Assembly: GCA_016297265.1 (NCBI GenBank)
Contig: JAEDHB010000014.1
Coordinates: 1 to 37,120, forward strand
Direction: 5' to 3'
DNA from: Butyrivibrio sp.
GTDB taxonomy: Bacteria > Bacillota > Clostridia > Lachnospirales > Lachnospiraceae
DNA length: 37,120 nucleotides
The notes under the pieces were generated by a model. It made no database searches. It saw only the letters and a program-made list of their open reading frames with translations, and was not told the origin of the DNA. The stretch's first letter is position 1; each line of letters starts with the position of its first letter. The position numbers and the translations under genes are program-made. This document shows positions 24,554 to 33,639 of the stretch, in pieces.

Positions 24554-27091
24554 TTATTTTTGAGCCGTAATCATAACATTGCCATATGCTTCAATGGCCT
24601 CATTAAACTCGGCATAGGTATATGATTTTGTGACTCCGTCACTCATATCTATAGTAATTACATAATTCTTATCGTATCCATACAGTACTTCGTAATTGTT
24701 GGCACCGGTCTTGGCAATTATCGGATAATTTCTATCAACAAAGTACAGTACCTGTTCAACCTTGTTACCTGTCAGATTGATGGTTTTTCCACACAGATTA
24801 TCCAGACACTGAATGATTGTAAATCCTTTTTTGTACAAAGAAGCGGCGCTCGTGTTAATTCCCTGATATTTAAGAAGCAGATTTGTCGCAGCAAGTTTTG
24901 TATTCTTCGAGGTCGCAATCATTGACTGTGAAATACTGATAGTATGCTCTTTGGATTTGTATCTGCTCCATATCATGGTTGATGTTGAATCCACAACAAC
25001 ACCACCGCCGTTGCTTGCAACTTCAAGCGCATTCGCAAGATTCTCCGTGATAAGTGCAAGTTCTCCGAAGCTGTATGCATAATATCGGTCCGCCTTGTTA
25101 TCCTCCGATGTTACAATCGTGACCGTTGTATCCGGCATATACATATAATTTGTCTCGTGTACGGTCGTATGACCGGTAATTCCGCCTGCAATAAGCTTCA
25201 GATAGTATTCCGTCTGTCTTGACTCTGTTGCTCTTGTAGTAAGTCTTACAAGGTTCTGATTGTTTTCGCTGTTGCAGAGAATTACATCCGCACTCATTGA
25301 AACCAGATTCCCTTTTTTGTCATATTTTGCCCTATCGATTACCATTTTCGAGCCGCTGATTTCAACGCCCGTTGCATATATATTTTTGGCATTATATTCT
25401 TTAACAATTTCTTTTTCACTGTTCATCATTATTACGTCATACATTGGGAAATCGACATTTCCTTCTGCATTGACAGCAACCATATCCGCTTTGGCCTGAC
25501 CGTATACAATGTTGCCGTCAAGGTATCCCAATGCTCTGATATAGGAGCCCTCATCCGCATCAATCTCAAAAGTCTCTCCCGTTGACATGATGAGCACATA
25601 TACTTTTGTGCTGGAATAGACATCCTGTCCGGTCTGATATACAAGAATATTTCTGTCTTCAGACCTGATGCAGCTGGACGGAATGATATCACCCGCCACC
25701 ACCATACATTCCTTGGTCTCGCAGTCTATATAATATATCGACTTGTCACTGTATATAAATAATACACCATCTTCATTAATATATGACAAAGTATTAATAT
25801 CCATTGCAATGGACATATACGGATCATCGCGTGGTATAAAAATAAGCTCGCTGGTCTTTCTGCTTTCGCGGTTATATTCAAATACGGATATACCCACCTT
25901 TCCTTCATGGGCACCACGGTTCATATATCCGTATACAAGGAATTTAATATTTCCCTCATCATCAACTTCCAGTATTTTTATATCATGCTGGTTGTAATTT
26001 CCTCTGACATTATCACCGTCACGATCCATAAAGGTGAATATTGATGCCATCTCGTTTTTGGTTGTATAAAACTCCCAAAGCTCATTATTTCTGACGAAAG
26101 CAGTAAATTTACCGTTACTGTTGGTGGCTTTTTCTATGTCCTTACCGGCACTGATACCAAAATATAAATCTCCAAGACTGCTCACAGAGGATTGTGCATC
26201 AAAATCCTGTTCCATCCAGCGGTCATAGCTGTGAACATAAGTGAGGGTGTCATCCGGCTGATATATTCGAATATATTCTTTTATATTGTAATCAAATACA
26301 CCGTTGACATCATCCGTACGCACCTTGTAATTGAGAGATACTGATGCAACATCCCCATCAATCTCGTTGACGGTTATATATTTATCAGAGGTCAGGGCAG
26401 GTTCCATTTCGGCATATCCGATCTGTGACATTTTGCTGTGGATATTGACTCTGCCGAGATTGGTATTATCCCCGGTTGAATCAGTTTCCAGCTGGGATGT
26501 TATCCTGTCAAGTTTGTCATCATCCAGTGTATAAGAAGAAAAATTCTTAATATAGTTCAGTTTCTTGTCAATATATGCATCATCCATTATTACCACACGT
26601 GTATAATAGGATGCAACGCCATATGTATCCGTATCAACATTCAGCTTAAGCATATATTCCCTGCCGGCATCCATAAGATCTCTGAATTTCGTAGTGACAG
26701 TCAGAATATCTTCATTGTTCTCCATTCCGTCAACGGAATTCCTCTCAATAAGTGTCTTTCCGTCAAGACTGCGCAATTCATAATCCACTTTCTTGACAGG
26801 GCATCCGTATTTTTTTATATTAATCTGTATTGTCCTGTTTGAGCTGATTGGCGTGATTGGCTCATGCATTTTACCGATATCCATATCACAGGTATATCCG
26901 TGAAGATAATTATAATTCGTGCCTTTTGGCGATGTCATATATGCATAAGGAAGCTTTGCCTCTTCCATTGTTGTTGGCTTCGGTTCCTTATAGGACGACG
27001 TTCCTCCCCTTGTAAAAAACGTAATTGCCGCCGCGCCCAAAAATACAAGAACATATACTAATATCTGAATCTTACTGTTTAAAAACTTCAA
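24554..27091 (-). CDS. Large membrane-anchored extracytoplasmic protein, unknown function
   Basis: An 845-residue protein from a TTG start with GAGG seven bases upstream. A single membrane helix (about 8-27) leaves the rest outside. Residues 80-170 look like an immunoglobulin-type beta domain; about 240-640 is rich in short beta strands with turns (ILVYQTGQDVYSSTKVYVLI, YLDGNIVYGQAKADMV), resembling a beta propeller. The last 110 residues (about 737-845; NLLLKYQGIN, VLYFVDRNYPIIAKT, YEVLYGYDKNYVITID) resemble a C39-like papain-fold domain, but the histidine normally before the GYD motif is absent. I do not recognise a named family. Its placement before PBP1A suggests a cell-wall role. Confidence 0.75.
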   Translation of the reverse strand: MKFLNSKIQILVYVLVFLGAAAITFFTRGGTSSYKEPKPTTMEEAKLPYAYMTSPKGTNYNYLHGYTCDMDIGKMHEPITPISSNRTIQINIKKYGCPVKKVDYELRSLDGKTLIERNSVDGMENNEDILTVTTKFRDLMDAGREYMLKLNVDTDTYGVASYYTRVVIMDDAYIDKKLNYIKNFSSYTLDDDKLDRITSQLETDSTGDNTNLGRVNIHSKMSQIGYAEMEPALTSDKYITVNEIDGDVASVSLNYKVRTDDVNGVFDYNIKEYIRIYQPDDTLTYVHSYDRWMEQDFDAQSSVSSLGDLYFGISAGKDIEKATNSNGKFTAFVRNNELWEFYTTKNEMASIFTFMDRDGDNVRGNYNQHDIKILEVDDEGNIKFLVYGYMNRGAHEGKVGISVFEYNRESRKTSELIFIPRDDPYMSIAMDINTLSYINEDGVLFIYSDKSIYYIDCETKECMVVAGDIIPSSCIRSEDRNILVYQTGQDVYSSTKVYVLIMSTGETFEIDADEGSYIRALGYLDGNIVYGQAKADMVAVNAEGNVDFPMYDVIMMNSEKEIVKEYNAKNIYATGVEISGSKMVIDRAKYDKKGNLVSMSADVILCNSENNQNLVRLTTRATESRQTEYYLKLIAGGITGHTTVHETNYMYMPDTTVTIVTSEDNKADRYYAYSFGELALITENLANALEVASNGGGVVVDSTSTMIWSRYKSKEHTISISQSMIATSKNTKLAATNLLLKYQGINTSAASLYKKGFTIIQCLDNLCGKTINLTGNKVEQVLYFVDRNYPIIAKTGANNYEVLYGYDKNYVITIDMSDGVTKSYTYAEFNEAIEAYGNVMITAQK

Positions 27092-27111
27092 ATCAATTCC
27101 TCATTTTCTAC

Positions 27112-27120
27112 ATTATGTCA
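27112..27120 (-). promoter_or_regulatory. Possible extended -10 promoter before the 845-residue protein
   Basis: Minus-strand TGACATAAT (27120-27112) is an extended -10 with no clear -35, about 20 bases before the TTG start. It would allow the envelope pair to be read apart from ywmB. Confidence 0.3.
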
Positions 27121-27140
27121 TTATTTTACAACTAATCCAC

Positions 27141-27866
27141 TTAGTAATCAAGATTGCAAAATGGTGTGGACAGATATACCACCGTCGCATTTTGTACTTC
27201 ATCATATACTTCTGTCACACTGATATTAATTTTATCCCCGTAGCTTACCGTATAATCCTCTATAGCATCCGTATAAGCATATACCGCATAATTGTTGGCG
27301 GCACGGTTGGAATATATTATTCTGGCGTCCAGACTCTTTAACATTATGTCCGCAATTCTGTCCCTCTCATAAATATTCGCTGCACCCTTTATCTCTCCCC
27401 GCAGATTCAGGCTTACATCGCAGTCAATACCCTCTGAATGAAGCACTTCCCTGAGAAGATTAAAATATGTGAGCGCACAATCAACTCTGTTCTTTATTAC
27501 AAGTCTTACCTGTATGTGAGTAGTCGGCTCAAAATATGTAGCCACACCCTGACTAATCTCTGAAATACTAATCTTTATGGATGCATTACGACTTTCTCTG
27601 ACATATACACATCCATCTTCCTTCTGCTGAACAAGATTATCCATACCAAGACCGGCCGCAATTCTCACTGCAAGAGATTTTTTGTCCGTATTGTCACCAT
27701 ATTTTGTTATATCCCCTGACGCATCTATTATTGTATCATTTTTATAATAATCAATATTTTGAAAGGCCTGAATAATATTTTGTGATGCCTCCATCTGACT
27801 GCCGATAATTCGCACTCCCATAAATATCCACACCAGCACGGCTCCTATAATTCCTATTTTTCCCAT
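27141..27866 (-). CDS. ywmB: YwmB-family protein (TATA-box-like fold), membrane anchored
   Basis: A 241-residue protein from the ATG at 27866, preceded by GGAGGTG and a T run; an in-frame ATG 42 bases upstream lacks a site. One N-terminal membrane helix (about 2-21) is followed by two similar alpha/beta halves, such as THIQVRLVIKNRVDCALTYFNLL and the later region with INISVTEVYDE. The length, the anchored layout and the position directly after atpC fit YwmB, whose gene lies close to the atp operon in Bacillus and many clostridia. Its function is not known. Its ribosome binding site sits inside the 3' arm of the preceding hairpin. Confidence 0.65.
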   Translation of the reverse strand: MGKIGIIGAVLVWIFMGVRIIGSQMEASQNIIQAFQNIDYYKNDTIIDASGDITKYGDNTDKKSLAVRIAAGLGMDNLVQQKEDGCVYVRESRNASIKISISEISQGVATYFEPTTHIQVRLVIKNRVDCALTYFNLLREVLHSEGIDCDVSLNLRGEIKGAANIYERDRIADIMLKSLDARIIYSNRAANNYAVYAYTDAIEDYTVSYGDKINISVTEVYDEVQNATVVYLSTPFCNLDY

Positions 27867-27921
27867 AAAAAAACACCTCCGAAATTTTATACTGTTAAGT
27901 ATTTCCATTTCAAAGGTGTTT
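27867..27921 (-). terminator. Terminator after atpC, overlapping the ywmB ribosome binding site
   Basis: On the minus strand AAACACCT (27921-27914) pairs perfectly with AGGTGTTT (27878-27871), with GAAAT/ATTTC (27911-27907 with 27885-27881) and TACT/AGTA (27901-27898 with 27893-27890) nested inside, and the 3' arm runs into a T stretch ending at the ywmB ATG. It starts ten bases after the atpC stop. The 3' arm includes most of the GGAGGTG ribosome binding site of ywmB. Confidence 0.65.
27886..27913 (-). promoter_or_regulatory. Possible ywmB promoter inside the terminator loop
   Basis: Minus-strand TTGAAA (27913-27908), a 16-base spacer and TATAAA (27891-27886) lie between the two outer arms of the hairpin. 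A start about seven bases on would leave out the 5' arm, so the ribosome binding site would be free in such a transcript. Confidence 0.45.
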
Positions 27922-27931
27922 ATTCACTGTA

Positions 27932-28333
27932 TTAACCCTTTAGAGCAATTCTGGTGAGAGAACGCTTCAGCGCTGCCTCCGCTCTCTGGATATCAATTCC
28001 GGATTTGGAACCGTCAAGTCTTCTCTCTGCTCTGAGTTTTGCCTCGTTGGCCCTATTTATATCAATTTCATCCGGCCATTCAGCAATCTCTGCCAGCACC
28101 ATAATGCTGTCCTGGGATATTTTTACGAAGCCTGAATGAAGCGCAGCTTTTTTGACCTCTCCGTCATTATGAATAGTCATAATTCCCGGAGTGAGCACTG
28201 CTGCAAGGGGAATATGTCCGGGATACACGCCGATTTCACCTTCAACCGTGCACAGTTCAACCATATCCGCTTCGCCCTTAAAAAAAGTTCTGTCCGGGCA
28301 CATTACTTCCAGTTCGAATTTCTTATCTGCCAT
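27932..28333 (-). CDS. atpC: ATP synthase epsilon subunit
   Basis: A 133-residue subunit with the N-terminal beta sandwich (FELEVMCPDRTFFKGEADMV, EGEIGVYPGHIPLAAVL) and the C-terminal helical pair (INRANEAKLRAERRL, AALKRSLTRI). It is part of the central stalk of F1 and can restrain ATP hydrolysis. It is the last subunit gene of the operon, 26 bases after atpD, and is followed at once by a terminator-like hairpin. Confidence 0.95.
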   Translation of the reverse strand: MADKKFELEVMCPDRTFFKGEADMVELCTVEGEIGVYPGHIPLAAVLTPGIMTIHNDGEVKKAALHSGFVKISQDSIMVLAEIAEWPDEIDINRANEAKLRAERRLDGSKSGIDIQRAEAALKRSLTRIALKG

Positions 28334-28359
28334 AAGCTACCTCCAATAATAAGTATTGT

Positions 28360-29751
28360 CTACTTACATTTTGCAAGTACATCTTCAATGCTTCCGCAGT
28401 TAAGGAAATAACTTTCCGGAATATCATCATATTTTCCTTCAAGGATTTCTTTAAATCCCTGAATCGTCTCACTGACAGGAACATAACGTCCGTCAAGTCC
28501 CGTAAACTGAGTTGCTACGAAGAACGGCTGGGATAAGAATCTCTGTACCTTTCTTGCTCTTGCAACAACAAGCTTATCATCTTCTGAAAGCTCATCCATA
28601 CCAAGAATTGCAATGATATCCTGGAGTTCCTTGTATTTCTGAAGAATCTCCTGAACGCCTCTGGCAACCTTATAATGCTCCTCACCAACGATTCTCGGAT
28701 CAAGGATTCTGGAAGAAGAACCAAGAGGATCTACTGCAGGATAAATTCCGAGCTCAACGATTGAACGGTCAAGTACCGTAGTAGCATCAAGGTGAGCGAA
28801 AGTTGTAGCAGGTGCAGGGTCAGTAAGGTCATCGGCAGGTACATATACCGCCTGAACTGATGTAATTGAACCATTTTTGGTTGATGTGATTCGTTCCTGA
28901 AGTGCACCCATTTCAGTCTGCAGTGTAGGCTGATAACCTACGGCTGATGGCATACGTCCCAAAAGTGCGGACACCTCTGAACCTGCCTGAGTAAATCTGA
29001 AGATATTGTCGATGAAAAGAAGTACATCCTTTCCACCCTGATCTCTGAAATATTCAGCCATTGTAAGTCCGGTAAGACCAACTCTCATTCTGGCTCCCGG
29101 TGGTTCGTTCATCTGTCCGAATACCATTGTTGTTTTATTGATAACGCCTGATTCCTGCATTTCATGGTAGAGGTCGTTACCCTCTCTTGTTCTCTCACCT
29201 ACGCCTGTGAATACGGAGTATCCGCCGTGCTCAGTTGCGATATTTCTGATAAGTTCCTGAATAAGTACTGTTTTACCTACACCGGCACCACCGAAAAGAC
29301 CTATCTTACCACCCTTCTGATATGGGCATAACAAGTCAACGACTTTAATACCAGTCTCAAGAATTTCAGTCGATGTTGACTGTTCCTCAAAAGTTGGTGC
29401 CTTTCTGTGAATTGGCATATAATTTTCAACCTCAGGTGCCGGTTTGTTATCAATCGCATCACCGAGTACATTGAAAATACGTCCAAGTGTATTTTCTCCA
29501 ACCGGAACGGAGATAGGTGCGCCCGTTGATTCAGCATCCATTCCTCTGACAAGTCCATCCGTTGGTCCCATCGCGATACATCTTACTGTATCATCTCCTA
29601 AATGCTGTGCAACCTCGACAACTAATTTGTCCCCGTCACCACGATTAATTTTAATTGCTGTATTAATCTCAGGAAGGTTTCCCTCTGAAAACTTGATATC
29701 AAGTACAGCTCCGACAATCTGAGTGATTTTACCGATATTTTTTTCAGCCAT
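28360..29751 (-). CDS. atpD: ATP synthase beta subunit
   Basis: A 463-residue catalytic subunit of F1. The Walker A loop GGAGVGKT (154-161), VGERTREGNDLYHEM, LLFIDNIFRFTQAGSEVSALLGR and the C-terminal DELSEDDKLVVARARK are all as expected for beta. Synthesis and hydrolysis of ATP take place at its interface with alpha. AAGGAG precedes the ATG. Confidence 0.98.
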   Translation of the reverse strand: MAEKNIGKITQIVGAVLDIKFSEGNLPEINTAIKINRGDGDKLVVEVAQHLGDDTVRCIAMGPTDGLVRGMDAESTGAPISVPVGENTLGRIFNVLGDAIDNKPAPEVENYMPIHRKAPTFEEQSTSTEILETGIKVVDLLCPYQKGGKIGLFGGAGVGKTVLIQELIRNIATEHGGYSVFTGVGERTREGNDLYHEMQESGVINKTTMVFGQMNEPPGARMRVGLTGLTMAEYFRDQGGKDVLLFIDNIFRFTQAGSEVSALLGRMPSAVGYQPTLQTEMGALQERITSTKNGSITSVQAVYVPADDLTDPAPATTFAHLDATTVLDRSIVELGIYPAVDPLGSSSRILDPRIVGEEHYKVARGVQEILQKYKELQDIIAILGMDELSEDDKLVVARARKVQRFLSQPFFVATQFTGLDGRYVPVSETIQGFKEILEGKYDDIPESYFLNCGSIEDVLAKCK

Positions 29752-29788
29752 TTTTTCACTCCTTCTATCTTATTTTAATAACCTAAAG

Positions 29789-30649
29789 CTATGATATAGC
29801 ATTTGCTCCGGCAATAATTTCTGTTAATTCCTGTGTAATAGAACTCTGGCGAGCTCTGTTATATTTAAGCGAAAGTTCACTGATAATATCTTCAGCATTG
29901 CTTGTAGCATTATCCATCGCTGTCATTCTTGCACCATTTTCACTGGCAATTGCCTCCATAAGTGCTCCATATATAAGACTGTTAATGTATTTCGGAATGA
30001 TAATGTCGAGTGCTTCTTCCTCTTCCGGCTCGTACTCAACAAGACCTGTAGCTTCGCTTCCTTCAGTCTTTTCCACATCCTCCGTTGACATAGGTAACAG
30101 CTTAACCAGCTTTGGTTCATGTACTACTGTATTTTTAAAGCTTGTATATGCCAGATATATTTCTCCGACTTCGCCCGCTTCAAAAGCATCCAGAACTGCC
30201 TGACCGATTTCCATTGCATCCTTGTAAATCGGTTCATTGATAGCCTCTGAAAAATCTGCCGCAATCTTATATTCCCTTCTTGCAAAAAAATCTCTGCCCT
30301 TGGTTCCTACTGCATATATTACCGCATCTTCTCTGGCGATATCACTTCCCGTGACTGTTTTAATCACATTGGAATTATATCCGCCGGCAAGTCCTCTGTT
30401 TGCTGTAATAACAATTATTGCCTTTTTGGTTGTCTCCCCGGACTTCAAATAGCGGTGATTGATTCTTTCGCTATTTGCAAGTATGGATGAAACTGTATTA
30501 TACATGGCGTCAAAGTATGGTCTTGCACTTTCCGCTTTACCTCTTGCCTTCTGCAGCTTAACAGTTGCAACAAGCTTCATGGCCTTGGTAATCTGTCCGG
30601 TGCTCTGTATACTCTCTTTACGCCTTTTTATGTCTTTCATTGAAGCCAT
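29789..30649 (-). CDS. atpG: ATP synthase gamma subunit
   Basis: A 286-residue rotor subunit. The N-terminal coiled-coil helix (MASMKDIKRRKESIQSTGQI) and the C-terminal helix (NATSNAEDIISELSLKYNRA, then RQSSITQELTEIIAGANAI) give the typical shaft; ITANRGLAGGYNSNV is the family signature. An acidic insert (about 195-215, with EEEEALD) lies in the middle domain. It lies 60 bases after atpA. Confidence 0.96.
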   Translation of the reverse strand: MASMKDIKRRKESIQSTGQITKAMKLVATVKLQKARGKAESARPYFDAMYNTVSSILANSERINHRYLKSGETTKKAIIVITANRGLAGGYNSNVIKTVTGSDIAREDAVIYAVGTKGRDFFARREYKIAADFSEAINEPIYKDAMEIGQAVLDAFEAGEVGEIYLAYTSFKNTVVHEPKLVKLLPMSTEDVEKTEGSEATGLVEYEPEEEEALDIIIPKYINSLIYGALMEAIASENGARMTAMDNATSNAEDIISELSLKYNRARQSSITQELTEIIAGANAIS

Positions 30650-30709
30650 AAATAATCACCTCACCACCCCATAGTTCTTTGACTGTCAGGGGTTTCTATT
30701 TTGCAATAA

Positions 30710-32215
30710 TTATTTGAACTGCGCCTTAAATTCTTCTATTGCTTTAATTAATGCCGCCTCTGTTTCCTCACTAAGCTGCTTTGTCTCTTTGATACTTGTT
30801 GCGATTTCACTGTATTTTGTATCTATAAAACGGAAAAGTTCCTTTTCAAAATCAGCAATTCTGTCAACCGGTATATCCAGAAGATATTTTTTTGTTGCAG
30901 CATAGATAATAATAACCTGATACTCAACAGGCATTGGCTTGTACTGTGGCTGCTTAAGGACTTCCTTAAGCCTTTCACCCTGTGCAAGTTTTTCCTTGGT
31001 GTCCGCATCAAGCTCTGAACCAAACTGTGCAAAGGCTGCAAGCTCTCTGTACTGTGCGAGTTCCACACGAATTGGAGCAGCAATTTTCTTAACAGCTTTT
31101 ATCTGTGCAGCACCACCAACTCGTGATACTGAGAGACCTGCGTTAACTGCCGGTCTGAAACCGGAATTGAACATCTCTGTCTCAAGATAAATCTGACCGT
31201 CTGTAATTGAAATTACATTGGTTGGAATGTATGCGGATACATCTCCGGCCTGTGTCTCGATAATAGGCAAGGCTGTAAGTGAACCTCCGCCAAGCTCATC
31301 CGAAAGTCTTGCGGCTCTCTCGAGGAGTCTTGAATGGAGATAGAATACATCTCCCGGATAAGCTTCACGTCCCGGTGGTCTCTTAAGCAATAATGAAAGT
31401 GTACGGTATGCAGCTGCATGCTTACTCAAATCATCATATACTACAAGAACATCTTCTCCTTTTTCCATCCATTCTTCACCAATCGCACATCCTGAATATG
31501 GAGCGATATACTGCAATGGTGCCAACTCGCTGGCTGTTGATGCTACTACTGTTGTATAATCCATTGCGCCGTATTCTGTAAGTGTCTGTACAATTGTGGC
31601 AACAGTTGAAGCTTTCTGTCCTATGGCAACATAGATACAGTGAACTCCCTGTCCCTTCTGATTGATAATTGTATCGATTGCAATTGCTGTCTTACCTGTC
31701 TGACGGTCACCAATGATAAGCTCACGCTGACCTCTTCCGATAGGTACCATTGCATCAATAGCTTTGATACCTGTCTGCAATGGTGTATCTACTGATTTTC
31801 TTGAGATTACACCGGATGCAACTCTCTCTATCTGACGATATTTATCTGTTACAATTGGCCCCTTGCCGTCAATAGGCTGGCCAAGTGCATTTACAACACG
31901 ACCTGTGAGGGCATCACCTACAGGGACTTCAACAACTCGACCTGTTGTCTTAACGGTATCCCCTTCGTTAATGCTTTTTGAATCTCCAAGAAGAACTGCT
32001 CCGACATTGTCTTCCTCAAGGTTGAGTACCATTCCGTACACCGCACCCGGGAATTCCAGAAGTTCTCCCTGCATAGCCTTCTCAAGACCATGAATACGTG
32101 CAATACCGTCAGCCACCTGAATAACTGTACCTACATCGGATACATCAAGTTCGGTTTTGTATCTCATAATCTGCTCTTTTATTACTGAGCTGATTTCTTC
32201 CGGTCTTAAATTCAT
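30710..32215 (-). CDS. atpA: ATP synthase alpha subunit
   Basis: A 501-residue non-catalytic nucleotide-binding subunit of F1. Walker A is GDRQTGKT (169-176). VYDDLSKHAAAYRTLSLLL and ITDGQIYLETEMFNSGFRPA (near 350) carry the conserved regions, and the N terminus NLRPEEISSVIKEQI is the usual delta-binding helix. The length matches the family. It follows atpH after 29 bases. Confidence 0.98.
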   Translation of the reverse strand: MNLRPEEISSVIKEQIMRYKTELDVSDVGTVIQVADGIARIHGLEKAMQGELLEFPGAVYGMVLNLEEDNVGAVLLGDSKSINEGDTVKTTGRVVEVPVGDALTGRVVNALGQPIDGKGPIVTDKYRQIERVASGVISRKSVDTPLQTGIKAIDAMVPIGRGQRELIIGDRQTGKTAIAIDTIINQKGQGVHCIYVAIGQKASTVATIVQTLTEYGAMDYTTVVASTASELAPLQYIAPYSGCAIGEEWMEKGEDVLVVYDDLSKHAAAYRTLSLLLKRPPGREAYPGDVFYLHSRLLERAARLSDELGGGSLTALPIIETQAGDVSAYIPTNVISITDGQIYLETEMFNSGFRPAVNAGLSVSRVGGAAQIKAVKKIAAPIRVELAQYRELAAFAQFGSELDADTKEKLAQGERLKEVLKQPQYKPMPVEYQVIIIYAATKKYLLDIPVDRIADFEKELFRFIDTKYSEIATSIKETKQLSEETEAALIKAIEEFKAQFK

Positions 32216-32244
32216 AGGGCTCTTGCACCTTCTTTCTAAGAATT

Positions 32245-32790
32245 TTATACATCAATTTTAACTAATTCGCGGGATAATTCATCAAGCTTATGCCTGATGC
32301 TGCTATCGATAACCCTGTCGCCGATTCTGATTACCATTCCACCGATGATGCTTTCATCGATGTTGTAATTCATCTCGAAGGATTTGTAATCCGTTGTCGC
32401 CAAAAGCTTGGCCTCGATTTTATCCTTCATTTGCTTTGACAGCTCCATTGGAGTTGCGACATAGGCAATACCGATTTTTTTATATTCTTTTATCCTGCCT
32501 ACAAAATATGTGAAAATATCCAAAATTTCACGGCTTCTGTCTTTTTCAACAATGGTTACCAAAAAACCTGTGATCTCTTTCGAAACAAATTGACCAAATA
32601 CATTTTCAATAACCTTAATCTTTTCTTCTTTGACAACCTTTGGGTGATTAAGCAGTTTACCAAGCTCTTCATTTTCTTCGAAGGCATTCAGAACTGCCAA
32701 AGCCTCTTCATATATGCTGTCCACCTGATTTTGTGAAACCGCGAGTTCAAACAGGGCATCACCATAGGTTGCTGCTACTAGCTTTGCCAT
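32245..32790 (-). CDS. atpH: ATP synthase delta subunit
   Basis: A 181-residue peripheral-stalk subunit. The helical N-terminal domain (ATYGDALFELAVSQNQVDSI, LNHPKVVKEEKIKVIENVFG) and the C-terminal DESIIGGMVIRIGDRVIDSSI motif are standard. It joins F1 to the b subunit. Its start overlaps the end of atpF by 13 bases. Confidence 0.95.
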   Translation of the reverse strand: MAKLVAATYGDALFELAVSQNQVDSIYEEALAVLNAFEENEELGKLLNHPKVVKEEKIKVIENVFGQFVSKEITGFLVTIVEKDRSREILDIFTYFVGRIKEYKKIGIAYVATPMELSKQMKDKIEAKLLATTDYKSFEMNYNIDESIIGGMVIRIGDRVIDSSIRHKLDELSRELVKIDV

Positions 32791-33317
32791 GTGTTATCAC
32801 CCATTTCATTCAAAGTATCGTCTACCAGTGACTCCTGAATATCCGCATCAATTTTACCTGATACAACCTTGCTCGCCATAGCGGTTGCTACTGCGATTAT
32901 CTCTTTCTTCATATCATCTGCTGCACGTTTCTTTTCAAGCTCAATTTCATTATTGGCTCTATCGATAATTCTGCCCGCCTCGGCCTTAGCCTCCTCAATG
33001 ATCTGTTCTTCCTTTGCAAGTCCATTTTTACGGGCTTCAGCAAGAATCATATCTGCATCCTTATCGGCAGCTTTGATTTTCTCATCATATTCTGATTTAA
33101 GAACAGCTGCATCCTCTTTATCTTTCTTGGCAGCTTCAATGTCAGCCTCTATCATATCCTGTCTCTTTTTGAGCAGGTTTCTGACCGGGTTGAACAAAAA
33201 ATATGATGCCACCAGAAACAATAAGAAAATATTTACAGCAAGAAATAAAGCGTCAAACAAAAGTTGTGAATCCAGGTTGAATATTCTGGTCGTCTCTTCG
33301 GCCAATATACCTGTCAT
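32778..33317 (-). CDS. atpF: ATP synthase b subunit
   Basis: A 179-residue protein with one N-terminal membrane helix (about 20-42, LFDALFLAVNIFLLFLVASY) followed by a long charged coiled coil (about 50-160) rich in Lys, Glu and Ala. It forms the stator arm between the membrane a subunit and F1. A GGAGG site precedes the ATG. Confidence 0.95.
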   Translation of the reverse strand: MTGILAEETTRIFNLDSQLLFDALFLAVNIFLLFLVASYFLFNPVRNLLKKRQDMIEADIEAAKKDKEDAAVLKSEYDEKIKAADKDADMILAEARKNGLAKEEQIIEEAKAEAGRIIDRANNEIELEKKRAADDMKKEIIAVATAMASKVVSGKIDADIQESLVDDTLNEMGDNTWQS

Positions 33318-33353
33318 AATGTTACCTCCTTCTGCTTGTTCACTATCCTCTTA

Positions 33354-33620
33354 TTAGAGTTTTCCGATAAGTGGGTTAGCGAATAACAGAATAATAGCAA
33401 CTGCGAAACCATAGAGACCTGTTGTCTCGGCAACTGCCTGTCCTAAAAGCATTGTTGATGTAATTGATGACTTAGCGCCAGGGTTACGTCCTACTGCTGC
33501 TGCAGCATGACCTGCTGCAATACCCTGTCCAATACCAGGACCAAGACCTGCTATCATTGCAAGACCTGCACCAATTGCTGAACATGCTAAAATTAAAGCT
33601 CTACAAAATTCTGTACCCAT
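33354..33620 (-). CDS. atpE: ATP synthase c subunit, sodium-type signature
   Basis: An 88-residue hairpin of two membrane helices joined by the polar loop RNPGAKS. The ion-binding carboxylate is Glu65. Gln32 on helix 1 (GPGIGQG), Val63, Thr66, Thr67 and Tyr70 on helix 2 (GQAVAETTGLY) line up with the residues that hold Na+ in the Ilyobacter tartaricus c ring (there Gln32, Val63, Glu65, Ser66, Thr67, Tyr70). This predicts a sodium-driven enzyme. A TAGGAGGAA site precedes the ATG. Confidence 0.97.
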   Translation of the reverse strand: MGTEFCRALILACSAIGAGLAMIAGLGPGIGQGIAAGHAAAAVGRNPGAKSSITSTMLLGQAVAETTGLYGFAVAIILLFANPLIGKL

Positions 33621-33639
33621 TTTAAATTCCTCCTAAAAC

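Noticed and set aside
30650..30709. Attenuator between atpA and atpG
   Set aside because: ACCCC and GGGGT can pair, but the stem is short, the loop long and no T tract follows.
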